In this document: piece by piece, positions 1 through 6,271 of the stretch
Position numbering within the stretch: position 1 is the stretch's first letter
Layout: each line of letters begins with the position of its first letter
Source: Prevotellaceae bacterium
Lineage (GTDB): Bacteria > Bacteroidota > Bacteroidia > Bacteroidales > Bacteroidaceae
Direction of reading: 5' to 3'
NCBI GenBank assembly: GCA_021204545.1
Contig: JAJPZF010000179.1
Location: forward strand, 1 to 8,047
Length of the DNA: 8,047 nucleotides
Notes under the pieces: generated by a model
Told to the model about the DNA's origin: nothing
Seen by the model: the letters and a program-made list of their open reading frames with translations, nothing else
The model's database searches: none
Made by a program: the position numbers and the translations under genes

Positions 1-2
1 GC

Positions 3-2696
3 GACCTCATAGAGCAGAACCGCCACGACGACTATAAGATGCTGGAGGCGCTGAATATGAGCTGGGCTGACGACGACCTTGCCCTCGCGATGATAGAGCA
101 CTCGATATATCTCTTCAAGACGTACGGCGACCTGTTCCAGACGGCGTGCGCCTACCGCACCGAAGGGGAACTGTTCTTCGGCAGGGGAGAGTACGAACGT
201 AGCATTGAGAGCTACACGAACGCCCTTCACTGCGTCAACCAGCACCATAGGCGGTACTACACTGCTGCCGACACCCTCCTCCTGCTGGACACCGTGGGGA
301 CGCAGGTTAGCAGGGAAGTGCAGTGGCTACGGAACCCTGAGGTGAAGACCGTGCCTGAGTGGATAGCGCGCATAAGGCAGCAGCTGAGCCTCGCCTACAG
401 TGCGGTGGGGGACAAGCGGGCGAGCGACTACAACCGCAACGCATACCTCGACATCCTGCAATGCACGAACCAGAACGCCGAGCTACGTGAACGCAACCAA
501 CAGCTGGCCACAGAGGCCCGTGCCGTCTGGCTAAGGCTTGCCGCAACCCTCGTGGTATTGGCGGTCATCTTCATCATGTCCCTTGCCTACCGCCGTAAGC
601 TTAAGCGGAGGAACACTGACTTTATGCTTAAGCTCGAGAGACTGGAGACGGGTGAGGACGTGCCGCCCGACCTTACCCCGCTTGACGAGGAGAGCGAACG
701 GCTGGAGGAACAGCTAACGGTGAGCAGGCACAACCTCAAGGTTAACAAGGAGCGCAACGTGGAGAACAGGGCGAAGGTCTCCCTCGTGCATGCCGTGATG
801 CCTTACCTCGACAGGGTAGGGGGAGAGGTGACAAGGATGAAGAGGAAAGGAGAACCGACGGCGTTCAGCAAGCAGTACATAGGGGAGCTGGCGGCGGAGA
901 TAGAGAGGCTCAACGACGTGCTTACGCAATGGATCAAGATACGCAAAGGCGACCTCGCGCTGCACATAACCACCGTGTCGTTGGGCAGGCTGCTGGACAT
1001 CGTGGGGGAGGGCAGCTATGCCTTCGGGCAGAAGGGCATTGAGCTGGTCGTGGAGCATACAGAGACGAAGGCGAAGGCAGACGAGGCGTTGACGCTGTTT
1101 ATGGTTAACACTCTCGCCGACAACGCCCGTAAGTTCACGCCTGCCGGAGGGAAGGTGACGCTGAGGGTTGAGGATACGGGCGAGGACTACGTGGAGGTGC
1201 AGGTCAGCGACACTGGACAGGGCTTGACCGCAGAACAGGCGGATGCTATAAACCGAGGGGACTTGTATGGGCAGCTTAGCGGCAAAGGGCACGGCTTCGG
1301 GCTGCTGAACTGCCACAGCATCGTGGAGAAGTACCGTAAGCACTCGTCGCTCTTCGCCTGCTGCCTGTTCGGGGTCAGGAGTAAGGTGGGGAAGGGCAGC
1401 ACCTTCTTCTTCCGCCTTCCACGTGTCTTGTCGCTGCTCATCCTCTGTCTATCGGCAGCCTTTGCCTCTGCCCAAAGCGCGCAAGAGCTATACGACTCCG
1501 TCTATCAATGCAACATCGAGGGACGTTACGACGAGGCTCTCCGATATGGCGGTGAGGCGTTGAGGCTGATAGACGAACAGATGGAGCTTTTCTCACCCTC
1601 CGCTGACAGCACCCCACGTGAAATATCAGCCTACCAGCAAGGCGAGGACATGGACTTTCAGCTGATAATGGGCTTGCGCAACGAGCTTGCGCTCACAGCC
1701 CTTGCCCTTAATGACTGGAGGCTCTACAGTTATAACAACCGCATCTACACTCAGTTGCAGAAGTACGCTAACGAGGACAAGACCTTGCCCCTGTACTGCG
1801 AGAAGCTTGAGGCGTTCCGCCACACTGGTCGCCTGCTGCTCTTCCTCATCATCCTGTTCTCCATCGTCGCCCTGTTCCTTATATATAGGCTCTTCATAGG
1901 CAGCCAAATAGCTGGAGAGAAGACCCTTGAACAGCGGATAAGCACCCTGCATAACGAACTAAGACGACAGAAGACGGCACACATGGCGAGACTGCGTGAC
2001 CAGCTCTCCAAGAGCCAGTATGAGGAGAGACGCATCTACGTGCAGAACCAGATACTCGACAACTGCCTCTCCTCCATCAAGCACGAGTCGATGTACTACC
2101 CCTCCCGCATTCGCCTGCTTGCCGAGGGCTTGGAGACACGGCAGGACATAGAGAGCCTCGAGGAGATGACGAACTACTACCGCCACGTCTACACCATCCT
2201 CTGCTCGCAGGCAGACAACCAGCTGGAGCAACCCACATTCAAGCGTCAGGGCATATCTGTGCACAGGCTCTTCAGCATTATGACGGAGAGCCTTAACCGC
2301 CTCAGGAAGCGTGGCATAACGGCAGAGATAGACTTGCGGGAGATAGACGCGACTGTGGTGGGTGACGAGACACTCCTCGCCTTATTCTTCGAAAATGTCT
2401 TAAGCCTTTTGGCTAAAAGTATGCGGTGTGTGAGCGTAAACGCCCAAGAGTTTGGACGGTTCGTCGAGGTGACGGTATTTAACCCCAGTGTATCGCCCTC
2501 GGAGCAAGACCTAAGCGAGCTGTTCGCTCCCACGACTGGACGAGTGGAGATGCTTGTGGCGAAACAAATCATTAGAGAGCACGACACGTATAGCGGCAAC
2601 CCTGGTCTTCGGCTCTTCGCCAAGAGGCAGGACGGCGGCTACATCATAGGTTTCACATTGCTAAAGAAGGAGGGCGTATGGACACATTCAGAGTGA
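3..2696 (+). CDS. Membrane sensor histidine kinase with two tandem sensor-kinase modules (DUF5112/DUF5113-like), 5' partial
   Basis: The frame is open to the window's left edge (12 codons before the first ATG at 39), so the true start and probably a signal peptide lie outside. Residues are counted from the ATG at 39. Module 1 has TPR-like helices (about 30-150), a membrane helix (164-184), a coiled coil, and an ATPase domain with N-box Asn362 (TLADNARKF), G1 box DTGQG (391-395), G2 box GKGHGFGL (415-422) and closing GKGSTFFFRLP. A second hydrophobic, signal-like segment (463-479) follows directly, then more TPR-like helices, a third membrane helix (599-619), a coiled coil, and SIKHESMYYPSRI with His682-Glu683 resembling an H-box. 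The C-terminus (about 775-876) looks like an ATPase fold without the G1 DxGxG. The layout matches Bacteroidales kinases annotated DUF5112/DUF5113, from memory. It probably senses an envelope signal and phosphorylates the regulator whose gene overlaps its 3' end by 19 bases. The ligand is unknown. Confidence 0.88.
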   Translation, partial: DLIEQNRHDDYKMLEALNMSWADDDLALAMIEHSIYLFKTYGDLFQTACAYRTEGELFFGRGEYERSIESYTNALHCVNQHHRRYYTAADTLLLLDTVGTQVSREVQWLRNPEVKTVPEWIARIRQQLSLAYSAVGDKRASDYNRNAYLDILQCTNQNAELRERNQQLATEARAVWLRLAATLVVLAVIFIMSLAYRRKLKRRNTDFMLKLERLETGEDVPPDLTPLDEESERLEEQLTVSRHNLKVNKERNVENRAKVSLVHAVMPYLDRVGGEVTRMKRKGEPTAFSKQYIGELAAEIERLNDVLTQWIKIRKGDLALHITTVSLGRLLDIVGEGSYAFGQKGIELVVEHTETKAKADEALTLFMVNTLADNARKFTPAGGKVTLRVEDTGEDYVEVQVSDTGQGLTAEQADAINRGDLYGQLSGKGHGFGLLNCHSIVEKYRKHSSLFACCLFGVRSKVGKGSTFFFRLPRVLSLLILCLSAAFASAQSAQELYDSVYQCNIEGRYDEALRYGGEALRLIDEQMELFSPSADSTPREISAYQQGEDMDFQLIMGLRNELALTALALNDWRLYSYNNRIYTQLQKYANEDKTLPLYCEKLEAFRHTGRLLLFLIILFSIVALFLIYRLFIGSQIAGEKTLEQRISTLHNELRRQKTAHMARLRDQLSKSQYEERRIYVQNQILDNCLSSIKHESMYYPSRIRLLAEGLETRQDIESLEEMTNYYRHVYTILCSQADNQLEQPTFKRQGISVHRLFSIMTESLNRLRKRGITAEIDLREIDATVVGDETLLALFFENVLSLLAKSMRCVSVNAQEFGRFVEVTVFNPSVSPSEQDLSELFAPTTGRVEMLVAKQIIREHDTYSGNPGLRLFAKRQDGGYIIGFTLLKKEGVWTHSE

Positions 2697-3397
2697 TAAT
2701 CGTAGAGGACGTTAAGCTTGAGCTAAAGGGAACGGAGGAGATATTCCGCTCGGAGATACCCGAGGCTAAGATTATCGGGACGGCGAAGAACGAGAGCGAG
2801 GTGTGGAAGCTCTTACGCGTCGAGGCTCCAGACCTTCTGCTTCTCGACCTCGGGCTGGGCGGCAGCACGATGGTGGGCGTGGAGATATGCCGACAGGTGC
2901 GCATTCGTTATCCCCAGACCCGTGTGCTTATATTCACTGGCGAGGTGCTTAACGAGCGGCTGTGGGTTGAGGCGCTTAACGCCGGGGCGGACGGCATAAT
3001 ACTGAAGACGGGGGAGCTTCTGACCCGCGACGACGTGATGCTCGTGATGAAGGGGCGCAGGCTTGTGTTCAACGAGCCTATCCTCGAGGCTATCGTCGCC
3101 CGCTTCAAGAAGTCAGTGTCGGAGGAGGTACAGAAGACCGACGCCCTTATCAACTATGACATTGACGAGTACGACGAACGTTATCTGCGCCATCTCGCCC
3201 TCGGCTACACGAAGGACATGATAGCTCAGCTGCGTGATATGCCCTTCGGCGCGAAGAGCCTTGAGAAGCGTCAGGCTGACCTTGTGAGCCGCCTCTTCCC
3301 CGAGAGCGAGAGGACTGGCGTGAACGCCACGAAGCTCGTGGTGAAAGCCCTTCAGCTGCATATCCTCGACCTCGACAACCTTTATCCTGATGACTAA
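2678..3397 (+). CDS. Two-component response regulator, REC plus LuxR-like HTH output domain
   Basis: This 239-residue protein starts at an ATG inside the 3' end of the kinase gene, preceded by the purine-rich AAGAAGGAGGG, so it is probably translationally coupled. The receiver domain covers about residues 4-125. It has acidic-pocket Glu10-Asp11 (VEDVKLEL), phospho-acceptor Asp57 in LLLLDLGLGG, switch Thr87 in IFTGE and Lys110 in GIILKTGE. Residues about 165-232 form a helix-turn-helix region with the LuxR/NarL pattern (LRHLALGYTKDMIAQL, then a recognition-helix segment around SLEKRQADLVSRL), somewhat divergent from the canonical form. It is the expected partner of the upstream kinase and should bind DNA when phosphorylated. 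Target genes cannot be read from the sequence. The downstream membrane gene overlaps its stop by 8 bases. Confidence 0.92.
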   Translation: MDTFRVIIVEDVKLELKGTEEIFRSEIPEAKIIGTAKNESEVWKLLRVEAPDLLLLDLGLGGSTMVGVEICRQVRIRYPQTRVLIFTGEVLNERLWVEALNAGADGIILKTGELLTRDDVMLVMKGRRLVFNEPILEAIVARFKKSVSEEVQKTDALINYDIDEYDERYLRHLALGYTKDMIAQLRDMPFGAKSLEKRQADLVSRLFPESERTGVNATKLVVKALQLHILDLDNLYPDD

Positions 3398-3893
3398 CCG
3401 CCTGCTGCTCGTCTCCCTCATTGCGGCGGTCCTCGTGGCGGTAGCCTCGTGGCTCTTCTCCACCTTAGGCTACCCTGTGGGCAACCTCTTCTCTCAGGAG
3501 GGCTTGCGCTGGTGCCTGCTTCACGGGTTCAGCGCACTGCCAGCCCGATGGTTCTGCACCTTCGTCTTGGCTTGCATTGCCGTGGGTTGCCTTGAGCGTA
3601 AGCGGCTCAGAAGGATGGGCGTGTACCTCGCCATCGTGTGGGTTCTTTTGCTTGCCTTCGTCCTTTGGTCGGGCAGTCCCCTAAGGGGAGTAAGCGGAGG
3701 GCTGTACCCATCGCCCTTTGTGCACGCCCTGCCTTTGCTGCTTTGCCTCAGCGTCATCGTGGTAAGCTTGGCGATGAGCCCCAGCTCTGCAAGCGAGCTG
3801 CTTGTGCGGGGCATAAGGAGGTACGCCATCCTCATCGTCTTCTACCTTATCGTATCGTTCATCGTGGGCGAGGTGCGCTTCCTATGGCAATAG
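3390..3893 (+). CDS. Small five-helix membrane protein resembling a truncated AbgT-family transporter
   Basis: This 167-residue protein has hydrophobic segments at about 4-24, 50-68, 77-94, 111-129 and 144-163, and a positively charged loop (LERKRLRRM, 68-76). Two stretches recall AbgT p-aminobenzoyl-glutamate transporters: GYPVGNLFSQEGLRWCL (27-43), like the N-terminal 'NLLS.EGLRW' block, and the SPF..ALPLLL to RYAILIVFYLIV part, like the region before the conserved 'yiv..FFaAQF' helix. AbgT proteins have roughly 500 residues, so this is about a third of that length. It lacks most of the transport core and is unlikely to transport alone unless it oligomerises. The frame is intact and the gene overlaps both neighbours (8 bases upstream, 10 downstream), so it looks maintained and not decayed. 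The membrane-protein call is firm. The AbgT relationship is recalled from family patterns and is uncertain; function is unknown. Confidence 0.8.
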   Translation: MTNRLLLVSLIAAVLVAVASWLFSTLGYPVGNLFSQEGLRWCLLHGFSALPARWFCTFVLACIAVGCLERKRLRRMGVYLAIVWVLLLAFVLWSGSPLRGVSGGLYPSPFVHALPLLLCLSVIVVSLAMSPSSASELLVRGIRRYAILIVFYLIVSFIVGEVRFLWQ

Positions 3894-6064
3894 ACTATAG
3901 GAAGGAGCTTAACGACAGCCAGCTCGAGGCGGTGCTTTGCTGCGACGCTCCCTCGCTGGTCATAGCGGGGGCGGGCAGCGGCAAGACGAGGGTGCTTACG
4001 TACAAGATAGCCTACCTGCTGGAGCGGTTCTACGAGCCTTACAACATCCTCGCCCTCACGTTCACCAACAAGGCTGCCGACGAGATGAGGCAGCGTATAT
4101 CGTCGCTCGTGGGGGAGGAGAAGGCTCGCCGCCTGTGGATGGGCACGTTCCACAGTGTCTTCGCACGCATACTGAGGCGAGAGTGCGACCTCGTTGGCTA
4201 CACTGCCGACTACACCATCTACGACACGCAGGACACGCAGTCGCTCCTCAGGCAGATAATAAAGGAGGAGGGACTTGACGACAAGCGTTACAAGCCTTCC
4301 GTCGTGGCTAAGCGCATCAGCGAGGCTAAGAACAATATGCTCACAGCCGAGGGCTACGCCAACAGCAGTGCCGCCCTCGCCCGTGACCAAGCATCGAGGA
4401 TGGAGGCGGTGCGCACCATCTTCGCCGTCTACGAGCGTCGCCTCAAGGCGAGCAACGCCATGGACTTCGACGACCTCCTGCTCAACACCTACCGCCTGTT
4501 CTTAAGGCACGAGGACGTGAGGCAACGCTACCAAGCCCTGTTCCAGTACGTCCTCGTGGACGAGTATCAGGACACGAACCGAGTGCAGCACCAGATAGTC
4601 CTACAACTGACGGAGGCTCATCACCGTGTCTGCGTCGTGGGCGACGACGCACAGAGCATCTACAGCTTCCGAGGGGCTGTTGTGGACAACATCCTGAGCT
4701 TCCAGCACCTCTACCCAGGCACACGCACCTTCAAGCTGGAGCGCAACTACCGCTCCACGCAGAGCATCGTGGCAGCAGCCAACAGCCTCATCGCCCACAA
4801 CAGCCGCCAGATACGCAAGGACGTGTACAGCAAGCGTGCGGCGGGAGAGCCCGTGGAGGTGTGCGAGGCTTACTCCGACAGGGAGGAGGCGACGATAGTG
4901 GCTCGCAGGATAGAGGCACTGCGCTACCGGGAGGACTACGGCTGGAGCGACTTCGCCGTGCTTTACCGCACTAACAGCCAGAGCCGCGCGTTCGAGGAGG
5001 AGTTCCGAAGGCGGGGCTTCCAGTACCGCATCGTGGGCGGACTGTCCTTCTACCAGCGCAAGGAGGTGAAGGACGCAGTGGCCTACTTCCGCCTCTCCGT
5101 TAACCTGCATGACGAGGCTTCGCTCAACCGCATCCTCAACGTCCCCCAGCGTGGCATCGGGGAGACGACAAGGGCAAAGGTCTTCCGGCGAGCCGAAGAG
5201 AGCGGCGTGGCGGCGTGGGAGGTGGTGGCAGACCCCAAGGGGTTCTCGCTCAACGTCAGCGAGGCTACCTGCCGCAGGCTCAGGAGCTTCGCCCTTATGA
5301 TGGAGGAGGCGCACACGATGGCGGAGACGAAGGACGCCCACAGCCTCGCCTTGCACCTCGTGAGGGTGTCGGGCTTGAGGGACGACATCTTCCAGGGGCG
5401 TGAGCCTGAGGACATCAGCAGGCAGGAGAACCTTCAGGAGCTGCTCGACGGCGTTGCCTCCTTCGTCTCTGAGGCAGACGAGAGCGGAGACGGCACGTCG
5501 ATGGCAGGCTACCTTCAGAACATCTCCCTCCTCAGCGACATTGACGAGGGCGAGCGCGTCACTGGCGAGCGCGTCACGCTGATGACTATGCACTCAGCCA
5601 AGGGGCTGGAGTTCAGGGCGGTGTTCGTCGTGGGGCTGGAGGAGGGGCTGTTCCCCTCCATGATGGCAGACGGTGAGCGCGACCTCGAGGAGGAGCGAAG
5701 GCTCTTCTACGTGGCGATGACCCGCGCCGAGGAGCGCCTCTTCCTCACCTGGAGCCACAGCCGCATGCGCTACGGCCGCATAGAGAACAACCCGCGCAGC
5801 CGCTTCCTCAGCGAGATAGCCGCCCCAAGCAGGCAGAGGCAGCCCTCACCCCTGCCTCGCCCCCCCGCCAAGCCCGTTCCCTTCGCCACCTCCATAGGCA
5901 AGCTGCGGGTGGGGCAGACGGTGGAGCACGCACGCTTCGGCAAGGGGGTCGTCCGGCGGTTCGAGGGCGAGGGGCTCGACGCCAAGGCTATAGTCGACTT
6001 CCAGACTGGCGGCGAGAAGCGCCTGCTCCTGCGCTTCGCCAGGCTCACGCCTCTGGGCGACTGA
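3884..6064 (+). CDS. uvrD: UvrD/PcrA-type superfamily 1A ATP-dependent 3'-5' DNA helicase
   Basis: This 726-residue protein is the usual length for UvrD/PcrA. The start is ATG 3884 (MAIDYRKELNDSQ), because the protein then begins just before the Q-motif; the in-frame upstream extension to 3638 has no helicase-like sequence and lies over the membrane-protein gene. Motifs in order: Q-motif Gln13; Walker A AGAGSGKT (28-35, Lys34); motif II VDEYQDTN (225-232); motif III VVGDDAQSIYSFRGA (251-265); motif IV KLERNYRST (284-292); motif V MTMHSAKGLEF (567-577); motif VI EEERRLFYVAMTRA with Arg614. The C-terminus (about 676-722, VGQTVEHARFGKGVV) is the Tudor-like tail that in PcrA/UvrD contacts RNA polymerase. 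The role is DNA unwinding in nucleotide excision and mismatch repair, rescue of stalled forks and probably transcription-coupled repair. It overlaps the preceding gene by 10 bases and is last in the series. A five-residue tandem duplication sits just before motif V. Confidence 0.96.
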   Translation: MAIDYRKELNDSQLEAVLCCDAPSLVIAGAGSGKTRVLTYKIAYLLERFYEPYNILALTFTNKAADEMRQRISSLVGEEKARRLWMGTFHSVFARILRRECDLVGYTADYTIYDTQDTQSLLRQIIKEEGLDDKRYKPSVVAKRISEAKNNMLTAEGYANSSAALARDQASRMEAVRTIFAVYERRLKASNAMDFDDLLLNTYRLFLRHEDVRQRYQALFQYVLVDEYQDTNRVQHQIVLQLTEAHHRVCVVGDDAQSIYSFRGAVVDNILSFQHLYPGTRTFKLERNYRSTQSIVAAANSLIAHNSRQIRKDVYSKRAAGEPVEVCEAYSDREEATIVARRIEALRYREDYGWSDFAVLYRTNSQSRAFEEEFRRRGFQYRIVGGLSFYQRKEVKDAVAYFRLSVNLHDEASLNRILNVPQRGIGETTRAKVFRRAEESGVAAWEVVADPKGFSLNVSEATCRRLRSFALMMEEAHTMAETKDAHSLALHLVRVSGLRDDIFQGREPEDISRQENLQELLDGVASFVSEADESGDGTSMAGYLQNISLLSDIDEGERVTGERVTLMTMHSAKGLEFRAVFVVGLEEGLFPSMMADGERDLEEERRLFYVAMTRAEERLFLTWSHSRMRYGRIENNPRSRFLSEIAAPSRQRQPSPLPRPPAKPVPFATSIGKLRVGQTVEHARFGKGVVRRFEGEGLDAKAIVDFQTGGEKRLLLRFARLTPLGD
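5549..5578 (+). repeat. 15-bp tandem duplication inside the helicase gene
   Basis: GGCGAGCGCGTCACT at 5549-5563 is followed immediately by the same sequence with one change at the last base (5564-5578). It encodes GERVT twice (helicase residues 556-565) in the linker just before motif V. The frame is kept. It looks like replication slippage, although the linker length in relatives is not known to me. Confidence 0.8.
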
Positions 6065-6095
6065 CTGCGGTCCCTCTATAGTACCCTCCGCAGTC
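6063..6095 (+). terminator. Stem-loop starting in the helicase stop codon
   Basis: GACTGCGG (6063-6070) and CCGCAGTC (6088-6095) form a perfect 8-bp stem around a 17-nt loop. The left arm begins within the TGA stop codon of the helicase gene (6062-6064). There is no clear T tract right after it, so termination by the classical intrinsic mechanism is doubtful. It could also be an mRNA 3'-end stabilising structure. The right arm is also part of the 23-bp tandem repeat. Confidence 0.4.
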
Positions 6096-6129
6096 CCTCT
6101 ATAATACCCTCCGCAGTCCCTCTAATACA
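6067..6129. repeat. 23-bp tandem repeat, about 2.7 copies
   Basis: Units begin at 6067, 6090 and 6113, each opening with GC(G/A)GTCCCTCT followed by an A/T-rich CTATAGTAC, CTATAATAC or CTAATACAG tail and CCTCC. The first copy differs by A to G in the core and the third stops early. The repeat begins three bases after the helicase stop codon. No function is evident. Confidence 0.85.
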
Positions 6130-6225
6130 GTCGCCAGACAACCCCTCGCAAGGGGTTCCGTTTAACCCCTCGCAAGGGGTTCAGTTGAGCCCCTCGCAAG
6201 GGGTTGTCCGAAGGGCCTAATACAG
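6122..6225. repeat. 9-bp direct repeat bracketing the hairpin array
   Basis: CTAATACAG occurs at 6122-6130 and again at 6217-6225, one copy on each side of the three-hairpin array. The left copy is also the end of the last 23-bp tandem unit. The arrangement looks like a target-site duplication around an inserted element, but six and eight bases separate the repeats from the outer inverted repeat (6137-6208), so this reading is only a suggestion. Confidence 0.5.
6137..6208. repeat. Array of three identical-core hairpins at 24-nt period, nested in a longer inverted repeat
   Basis: AACCCCTCGCAAGGGGTT occurs at 6140-6157 and 6164-6181. A copy with one change (AGCCCC...) is at 6188-6205. Each can fold into a 7-bp stem (the third slightly weaker at its base) with a CGCA loop. 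The spacers are only six bases. The outermost arms, GACAACCCCT (6137-6146) and AGGGGTTGTC (6199-6208), are a perfect 10-bp inverted repeat, so an alternative fold pairs the first with the last hairpin and leaves the middle one intact. It lies between convergent genes, so bidirectional transcription termination is plausible. It could also be a REP-like element. Confidence 0.85.
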
Positions 6226-6239
6226 GGACCACGGTCCCT
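6224..6239 (-). terminator. Short hairpin downstream of the MFS gene, possible terminator
   Basis: AGGGAC (6224-6229) and GTCCCT (6234-6239) pair around a 4-nt loop. Read on the minus strand it lies 33 bases past the transporter stop codon and is followed by GTATTAGG, a poor T tract. It may act together with the hairpin array. A neighbouring CTCAC/GTGAG palindrome (6238-6248) overlaps its end. Confidence 0.35.
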
Positions 6240-6271
6240 CACGGTGAGCCGCCACGACGGCCATACGCCAC

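Noticed and set aside
714..1343. 209-residue open frame on the minus strand inside the kinase gene
   Set aside because: It is antisense to the well-supported ATPase domain and has no domain features.
3638..3883. 82-codon N-terminal extension of the helicase
   Set aside because: The extension is out-of-frame reading of the membrane-protein gene, has no helicase-like sequence, and the start at 3884 gives the usual distance to the Q-motif and Walker A.
4601..5593. 330-residue open frame on the minus strand inside the helicase gene
   Set aside because: It is fully antisense to a helicase with all motifs intact, has a low-complexity His/Val/Leu-rich composition and no recognisable domain; long antisense frames are expected in high-GC coding sequence.
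6098..6106. TATAAT -10 box in the tandem repeat
   Set aside because: Bacteroidetes promoters use a TAnnTTTG -7 element, the motif recurs as part of the repeat, and no gene starts downstream on that strand.
6140..6205. CRISPR-like array (repeat of 18 with regular spacing)
   Set aside because: The spacers are only six bases and there are three units, with no cas genes nearby; this is a hairpin array.
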